Assembly: GCA_020853375.1 (NCBI GenBank)
Contig: JADYZA010000087.1
Location: 1 to 10,964 of the forward strand
DNA from: Verrucomicrobiota bacterium
Lineage (GTDB): Bacteria > Verrucomicrobiota > Kiritimatiellia > Kiritimatiellales > Tichowtungiaceae
Length of the DNA: 10,964 bases
Direction of reading: 5' to 3'
Shown here: piece by piece, positions 6,490-10,964 of the stretch
How the letters are laid out: every line of letters begins with the position of its first letter
Numbering within the stretch: position 1 is the stretch's first letter
Made by a program: the position numbers and the translations under genes
Notes under the pieces: generated by a model
The model's database searches: none
What the model was told of the DNA's origin: nothing
What the model saw: the letters and a program-made list of their open reading frames with translations, nothing else

Positions 6490-6504
6490 TTCCAACCATT
6501 GGAA
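6490..6504. repeat. TTCCAA-CCA-TTGGAA palindrome, copy 3
   Basis: A perfect 6+3+6 inverted repeat in the 46-base gap between two amidohydrolase genes. On the minus strand it reads TTCCAATGGTTGGAA followed directly by TTTTTT, so it looks like a short rho-independent terminator or attenuator. It starts only eight bases after the stop codon of the gene at 6512-7291. It may lower expression of the interrupted gene downstream. Its arms match copies 1 and 2. Confidence 0.75.
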
Positions 6505-6511
6505 CGCCGGA

Positions 6512-7291
6512 TCATAGATTCAGAAGTTTCTTAAAATTCCCGGAGGTCATTTGCGTCTTTTCTGCAACCGAACCCTCGGCGTTGTCCAGCTTCATCAACG
6601 CCGGAGTGATCTCCTTGAACGGCGCGCCGCTTCCGAACAAAACATGATCGGCCCCAATCGTTCGGATCAGATTGGACAACACACCGCCGTAGGCGGAGCG
6701 ATAGCGCGACATTTCAATATAAAGATTTTTAAACAGCGACTTTCCGGAAGGATCCGCTAACTGACTGACCGGCACAGCACCTTCCGTCAGAACAAACCGA
6801 GTATCAGGATTACCGAGAAGCACCTCTTTAAGATCATCCAGCTCCAGCGCGCGAGGGATGTCCATCCAATGCATCTGGCGGAAATTAAAAATACAGGCGG
6901 GAATAATAACGGGTATTTTCATTTTTCCCGCGGCGGCAATAATGGCGGAGGCCTCAGCGCTTTTCAGCGAATAGTTATGGTAAAGCGGCAGCAATCGAAG
7001 CGCTTTAAAACCGAAAGCTTCGACACATTCCTGCAAGTCCCGCTCCCATCCCGGATAAGTCGGATTGATCGTGGCGATGCCGGTGAAAAAATCCCGATGT
7101 TTGGAAATTTCAGCCGCCAGCTCGCCATTGGCATCATGACAGTTTTTATAAAACACACCGTGCGTGTGAGCGACTGCGGCCCCCGATATCCCTTTTGATT
7201 CCAGAAGCTTCCGAAGTTTTGTCGAAGTATTATTCCGAACCTGTTGAAACGGCCAATGGCCGATGGCGGTGTTGATGTCGAACAACTTCAT
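6512..7291 (-). CDS. Amidohydrolase-like TIM-barrel protein lacking metal ligands
   Basis: A 259-residue protein resembling the amidohydrolase_2 barrel in length and layout (FDINTAIGHWPF at 4-15, GIATINPTYPGWERDLQE, KALRLLPLYHNYSL, HVLFGSGAPFKE near the C-terminus). The residues that bind metal in active members are gone. The N-terminal DxHxH reads FDINTA (Asn7, Ala9). The usual GH of strand six reads TEGAVPV. The FGTD aspartate motif reads FGSGAPF. It is therefore unlikely to be a classical hydrolase and may bind a ligand or partner with the neighbouring intact enzyme. It overlaps that enzyme's gene (7288-8088) by ATGA, so the two are translationally coupled. Family clear by layout; function unknown. 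Confidence 0.8.
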   Translation of the reverse strand: MKLFDINTAIGHWPFQQVRNNTSTKLRKLLESKGISGAAVAHTHGVFYKNCHDANGELAAEISKHRDFFTGIATINPTYPGWERDLQECVEAFGFKALRLLPLYHNYSLKSAEASAIIAAAGKMKIPVIIPACIFNFRQMHWMDIPRALELDDLKEVLLGNPDTRFVLTEGAVPVSQLADPSGKSLFKNLYIEMSRYRSAYGGVLSNLIRTIGADHVLFGSGAPFKEITPALMKLDNAEGSVAEKTQMTSGNFKKLLNL

Positions 7292-8088
7292 TTCTTTCTC
7301 CTGGCCAAAATTTTCTCCATGTTCCCGCTGAATATTTTTACGAGCTGCCGCTCGGAGAACCCGGCATCGATCACTTTGCCGACCCCTTCCTCATAAGACA
7401 TATCCGTGGCAAACAGCACCCGGTCTTCCCCAACGGTATCCAGTGTTCGACGGGCAATTCCCGCATCAACAACGCTCCCGCTCAGATCAATATAGTAATT
7501 ATTGCCAGAAATGCTTTCCAGCCCGCGCAGATTCCATTCCCAATCGCCGCCGCCGCCGATATGCCCCTGAATCAACATCGTGTCGGGAAACATCTTTAAC
7601 GCCTGAAGAAAATGCTCCGCCGCGCTGAGTCGTGGCTGGGCCGCCCGAGTCATTGGATCTGTCACTTTACCGGCATGCATCAAAACCGGAATACCCAGTT
7701 CAGCGGCTTTTTCCATCACCGGACGTTGTGCCGGATCGGAAATAAAATATTGATGATATAACTTCACTCCAACCATGCCATGTTCGACAACGCAGCGCTC
7801 GATTTCGGCGGTTGCCTCCCGAGCATAACCGGGATTAACAAAACAAAAACCTAGAAACCGTTTTGAAAATTTCATCGCTTCAATCGCGATATCATTGTTT
7901 CGCCGGACTTCTTCTGGGGTCGGACAATCGTGCGTCAAGGGAACGGAAACGCAGATCCGGTCAATTCCGACAAGATCCGCAGCCTTCAAAACATTTTCGG
8001 CTTCTGCGGTATCAAGCCGTCCATTCCTGCCCCAAACATGATTGTGCGCATCGATACATTTATAGCGTTTGGCAATCGCATATTTCAC
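7288..8088 (-). CDS. Amidohydrolase_2-family metal-dependent hydrolase, apparently intact
   Basis: A 266-residue TIM-barrel hydrolase of the amidohydrolase superfamily. The expected ligands are present: CIDAHNH (His15, His17), VKLYHQYF with Lys109, VLMHAG (His138), IQGHIGGGGDWEWN (His176) and LFATDMSYEEGVGK (Asp229). These point to a metal-dependent hydrolase, decarboxylase or lactonase-type reaction; the substrate cannot be read from the sequence. No signal peptide is visible, so it is probably cytosolic. The start is GTG at 8088 with AAGGA seven bases ahead. An ATG eight bases upstream is out of frame and meets a stop at once. The gene overlaps its ligand-less paralogue downstream by ATGA and lies 26 bases after the glycosyltransferase gene. 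Confidence 0.88.
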   Translation of the reverse strand: MKYAIAKRYKCIDAHNHVWGRNGRLDTAEAENVLKAADLVGIDRICVSVPLTHDCPTPEEVRRNNDIAIEAMKFSKRFLGFCFVNPGYAREATAEIERCVVEHGMVGVKLYHQYFISDPAQRPVMEKAAELGIPVLMHAGKVTDPMTRAAQPRLSAAEHFLQALKMFPDTMLIQGHIGGGGDWEWNLRGLESISGNNYYIDLSGSVVDAGIARRTLDTVGEDRVLFATDMSYEEGVGKVIDAGFSERQLVKIFSGNMEKILARRKK

Positions 8089-8114
8089 ACGTACATCCTT
8101 TCGAATATCCTAAC

Positions 8115-9620
8115 TCAACGGCGGCGATAAACATCCACCTGCGTATAAACCGGCCCCCACGGATGCTGTCGGACGGGAATACTCCGCTCCAGCATAAAAG
8201 AAGAATCGATCTGCCGGTAAAGCGGCGCAAGCCCCTCATACGGACTATGAAAAACATAAATCCGCCCGCCGACGCTTTTCAATTTCTGAACCAGAATCGC
8301 GGCCTCCTGAGTCAGTTCTCTCTGATCTTCCAGCAACTTTTTCGGATCAATACAGGATGGACGCGTCATCTGAATCTCCGGAAACACATAGCGCGGCCCA
8401 GTTTGGATTTTCATCTGATCCAAATAATAGTCCACGGTGAAATGGCTGATTCCCGTTTCAAGAACTGCGTCATTCGAAGAAATCTCCGCCCCAAGCCGTG
8501 CGATCACATCGCGCTGTTCAGTCAACTTCCCAGTCACTCGCCACTCGGTATACCGAACAGCCCCGGCAAAATTAATGGCGATCAATAGCGCAAAAAATAA
8601 AGTTGTCCGCCGGACTTTTGAAGCGGCATAGCCGATCAGCGCGCAAACCAGAGGCAACCCAATCAGATCGATTTTATCCAGCCAGAACACCGGACGAAAT
8701 GTCGAGAGAGTCACAATCACACCGATCGAAAACAAATGGGCAACAAACAACTCCCTGACGGAACGATCGTCATCTGAACGACCTCGAACCATTTGAAACA
8801 ACACAAACAGAATCAGAGCCGCCGCCGCCGCCATGCGCACAAGCTTCATTCCGTCAATCGCCAGCATTTGGCTGGAAATACTGAGCAAATACGCCCCGAT
8901 GGCCCCGTGATAATGCATCAGCTCCGGTACGGTTTCCGGCGTGGAACCCGAGATATAGCCGGACACCTGCAACGCCAAGGACGGCATCCAGAGAATCATT
9001 CCGGCAAGCAGGAACATCGACGCCATAAATCCGGCGCGAAGCCGCTCCCGATGAAAGACAGCCAGCACAACAAACTGCGAAAGCGGTACAAACAGGTAAA
9101 GCGTGTGCGTGTAAAACCCGGCGACCGAAAAAAAGACAAACAACATTCCGTCGCGCAAAGCACCTCGGCGGAGCGCACGGTAAAAGAAAAGCCACCCCAT
9201 GACCGTGCAAAACACCATCAGCGAATAATAGCGCAGATTGGTCGCCTGATGAAGACACGGCAGGCAAAACGCCGCGCAGGCCGTTCCAGCAATACGAACA
9301 CGGGAATCCGCAAACAGCTCGCATAGAAAAAACGGAACCGCGATCAACGCGGCGCAATCCAGAAGAACCGTCAGCGTGGTCAACGCATATTCCCCATCGC
9401 CGAACAAACCCATCCAGCCATGGAGAAGAAAATAGAAAAGCGGACTGCCGTTATCCGAACTGAGCATCTGGACAATCCGAAGCAGAGACTCATGCGCCAG
9501 CTTGATTGAAAACGCCTCATCAAGCCAGATGCACGAAAACGGAAGCTGAATAAAACGCAAAGCAACTCCCGCCAGCACCAGCAGAGGAATCAACCGTTTC
9601 TCGATCTTTTTCCAGTCCAT
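8115..9620 (-). CDS. GT-C glycosyltransferase, family 39 / PMT-ArnT-like membrane protein
   Basis: A polytopic inner-membrane protein of 501 residues that probably transfers a sugar from a polyprenyl-phosphate donor on the periplasmic side. About ten to twelve hydrophobic segments fill residues 9-355. A soluble C-terminal part of about 145 residues follows. The first extracytoplasmic loop has WLDEAFSIKLA (Asp34, Glu35), the acidic pair that is catalytic in GT-C enzymes. The SPLFYFLLHGWMGLFGDGEYAL, LRYYSLMVFCTVMGWLFFYRAL and FYTHTLYLFVPLSQ segments follow the family pattern. The late RP-x-F-x-x-RY element seen in many relatives reads RPVFWLDKIDLIGLP here. The start at 9620 has only a weak ribosome site. 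It follows the repeat-protein gene after 33 bases and may serve a surface-glycan role; acceptor and sugar are unknown. Confidence 0.82.
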   Translation of the reverse strand: MDWKKIEKRLIPLLVLAGVALRFIQLPFSCIWLDEAFSIKLAHESLLRIVQMLSSDNGSPLFYFLLHGWMGLFGDGEYALTTLTVLLDCAALIAVPFFLCELFADSRVRIAGTACAAFCLPCLHQATNLRYYSLMVFCTVMGWLFFYRALRRGALRDGMLFVFFSVAGFYTHTLYLFVPLSQFVVLAVFHRERLRAGFMASMFLLAGMILWMPSLALQVSGYISGSTPETVPELMHYHGAIGAYLLSISSQMLAIDGMKLVRMAAAAALILFVLFQMVRGRSDDDRSVRELFVAHLFSIGVIVTLSTFRPVFWLDKIDLIGLPLVCALIGYAASKVRRTTLFFALLIAINFAGAVRYTEWRVTGKLTEQRDVIARLGAEISSNDAVLETGISHFTVDYYLDQMKIQTGPRYVFPEIQMTRPSCIDPKKLLEDQRELTQEAAILVQKLKSVGGRIYVFHSPYEGLAPLYRQIDSSFMLERSIPVRQHPWGPVYTQVDVYRRR

Positions 9621-9653
9621 GATTTATACCAATTCTTTGCGTGCCTTTTCGCG

Positions 9654-10964
9654 TCACGGCACTTTAACCTGAAGTTTGTAATACCCCTGCTGTAACCCTT
9701 GAGTGATTGCAATTGACTCGGGACTACCAGTTCCCATCTGCGGATTGGAAACGGGCTTCCAGACACCATCAATCAGATTGGTGCAGTAGAAAAGCGTGTA
9801 TTGCCGTCCGGTAGAAGAATTAAAACACGCAGTATTATTGCGAAGAGCAGTAATACGAAGAACGTCGGCTTTGTCCATCGGGTCAGTACCGGCAATAAGC
9901 TCATTGAGATCGACCACCTGATCGCAATCGGAGTCGTAAAAAGCCGCATTATATTCATTCGCCCCCATATCAACAATTCCGTCAACGACGCGGACATTCC
10001 CATCAAGATCAATCGCCGTGGTAGCGTATCCGTTGTTTCCCACATTAATACAGGGTGATCCGTAACCGATGCGCCACTGGCCGTCGGCGGACTGAACGAT
10101 ATGCGGGTCGTTGGTAATGCAACCACCCACGCCATGTGTTACGCCGTCGCCTGCACAGGTATAATTGGCCGAGACTTCAGACAAATTATTTCCATTTTGT
10201 GCACTATTTCCCCAGACGATGCAGTTGTTTGCTACTCCCTCGGACATCCCTCCGCCATCACCTCCATCACTGGCACTACCATTCTCGCTCTCAACCCATC
10301 CGTATCCACCGTCACCAGTTTGGTTGCCATAAAAGGTGCAATGAGTTGCTGTACCGGAATACATTCCGCCGCCGTCCCCACCTTCGCGCCCGTAGCCAAG
10401 ATATCCGCCGCCGCCGCCGTTACCGCCAACACCAGTACAGTTGTTGATAAAAATGCAGTTCGTGGCGGAACCAATAGCGATTCCTGCACCGCGTCCGCCA
10501 TGACCTCCATCACCACCACTTTCACCATTTCCGCCATAACCTCCTGATCCGCCAGCCCCAGTCCAATTATTGGAAAAGATGCAGAAGGATGCAGTGATAC
10601 CAAATGCACCGCCGCCATCCCCTCCGCTACCACCATTACCTCCGGTATAATAGCCGTAAAAACCGTTGCCACCGCCACCGGTTCCATTTCCAGAAAAACG
10701 ACAGCGGTTGGCAATAGAGCCGACCATTCCGCCGCCGTTTCCCCCGCGACGATTACCGGTTCCTCCACCGCCATCCCCAGTCTGGTTATCCGTAAAAATG
10801 CAGTCATGGGCTTCATTCGAGAATAGCCCGCCACCGTCTCCGCCGCGACCGGCCCCGTAGTCGCCCGGTTTGGCTATTTCCCCGTAACCTCCGCTACCAC
10901 TCCGGTTTCTAGTAAACGTGCAGTTGATTGCTTTTGTGCCGACCATCCCCCCACCGTCGCCACC
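9654..10964 (-). CDS. Secreted glycine-rich beta-helix repeat protein (5' end outside window)
   Basis: The frame is open to the right edge, so the N-terminus, with any signal peptide, is missing; at least 436 residues are visible. Numbering from the Met at 10946, residues 1-245 hold seven GGDGGG-type repeats of 33 to 42 residues. Each has one cysteine in an x-C-x-F/V element and most end in an N-x-TG turn, which fits a right-handed parallel beta-helix. Residues about 266-332 contain GYGSPCINVGNNG and DLDGNVRVVDGIVDMGANEY, resembling the choice-of-anchor-Q motif. YDSDCDQVVDLNELIAGTDP (337-356) is a thrombospondin-3/dockerin-like calcium loop. The end (363-430), with RQYTLFYCTNLIDGVWKPV, resembles a C-terminal domain common in secreted PVC proteins. 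No LPxTG or PEP-CTERM signal is seen. Probably an exported surface or extracellular protein; the substrate or role is unknown. Confidence 0.85.
   Translation of the reverse strand, partial: GGDGGGMVGTKAINCTFTRNRSGSGGYGEIAKPGDYGAGRGGDGGGLFSNEAHDCIFTDNQTGDGGGGTGNRRGGNGGGMVGSIANRCRFSGNGTGGGGNGFYGYYTGGNGGSGGDGGGAFGITASFCIFSNNWTGAGGSGGYGGNGESGGDGGHGGRGAGIAIGSATNCIFINNCTGVGGNGGGGGYLGYGREGGDGGGMYSGTATHCTFYGNQTGDGGYGWVESENGSASDGGDGGGMSEGVANNCIVWGNSAQNGNNLSEVSANYTCAGDGVTHGVGGCITNDPHIVQSADGQWRIGYGSPCINVGNNGYATTAIDLDGNVRVVDGIVDMGANEYNAAFYDSDCDQVVDLNELIAGTDPMDKADVLRITALRNNTACFNSSTGRQYTLFYCTNLIDGVWKPVSNPQMGTGSPESIAITQGLQQGYYKLQVKVP
10212..10964 (-). repeat. Seven degenerate glycine-rich coding repeats (GGDGGG units)
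   Basis: In-frame units of about 99 to 126 bases encode GGDGGG (also GGNGGG and GGRGAG) plus a variable residue set, a Cys-containing strand and a glycine-rich loop. The cysteines fall at residues 9, 49, 82, 122, 164, 203 and 242 of the visible frame, so spacings are 40, 33, 40, 42, 39 and 39. Length variation is confined to the glycine-rich loop after the N-x-TG turn. The array runs off the window edge, so the total number is unknown. Confidence 0.85.

Noticed and set aside
10563..10575. A TCCAAT-T-ATTGGA inverted repeat
   Set aside because: It lies inside the glycine-rich coding repeats, has a different spacer from the intergenic palindromes, and encodes the N-N-W part of a repeat turn.
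10212..10964. Direct repeats that might be a CRISPR array or tandem satellite
   Set aside because: The units are degenerate at the base level, vary in length, and keep one open reading frame encoding GGDGGG repeats, so they are protein repeats.

Overview
The window reads as chromosomal DNA from a Gram-negative-type bacterium, most likely of the PVC group and probably Kiritimatiellota (Verrucomicrobia-related). The lipopolysaccharide genes kdsA, lptC/lptA-like and lptB imply an outer membrane. The last gene combines a glycine-rich beta-helix, a choice-of-anchor-Q-like motif, a thrombospondin-3/dockerin-like calcium loop and a C-terminal domain of a kind I associate with secreted proteins of this group. 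A perfect palindrome TTCCAA-NNN-TTGGAA recurs three times between genes. The taxonomic placement is inference, not a database result. Every gene I can support lies on the minus strand, so transcription runs from right to left.

Reading in the direction of transcription, the right end (10964 to 9654) is the 3' part of a large secreted glycine-rich repeat protein whose start lies outside the window. It is followed by a polytopic GT-C (family 39 / PMT-like) glycosyltransferase (9620 to 8115). Next come three amidohydrolase_2-type genes (8088 to 5593). The first keeps all the metal ligands I expect. The second has lost them. The third is interrupted by an in-frame TAA after codon 34, which separates its HxH motif from the rest of the barrel.

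The left half is a compact housekeeping cluster: kdsA, an LptC/LptA-like periplasmic protein, lptB, hpf, hprK and a ptsH-like HPr gene (5519 to 1565). These are joined by overlaps or gaps of about 20 bases or fewer. Kdo synthesis and LPS export therefore sit in the same apparent transcription unit as ribosome hibernation and the HPr kinase/HPr regulatory pair. It resembles the proteobacterial lpt-rpoN-hpf-ptsN-hprK neighbourhood, but without rpoN and ptsN. metK follows after a 144-base gap with its own likely promoter. Then come tRNA-Arg(ACG), which has a matching promoter, and a rho-independent terminator built on the TTCCAA palindrome.

No insertion sequence, CRISPR array, riboswitch or phage gene is visible, and no stretch over 300 bases lacks a gene. 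The most notable points are the nonsense-interrupted amidohydrolase, the ligand-less paralogue beside it, the recurring palindrome, the single cysteine per repeat in the glycine-rich protein, and a His-to-Gln change just before the HprK P-loop.
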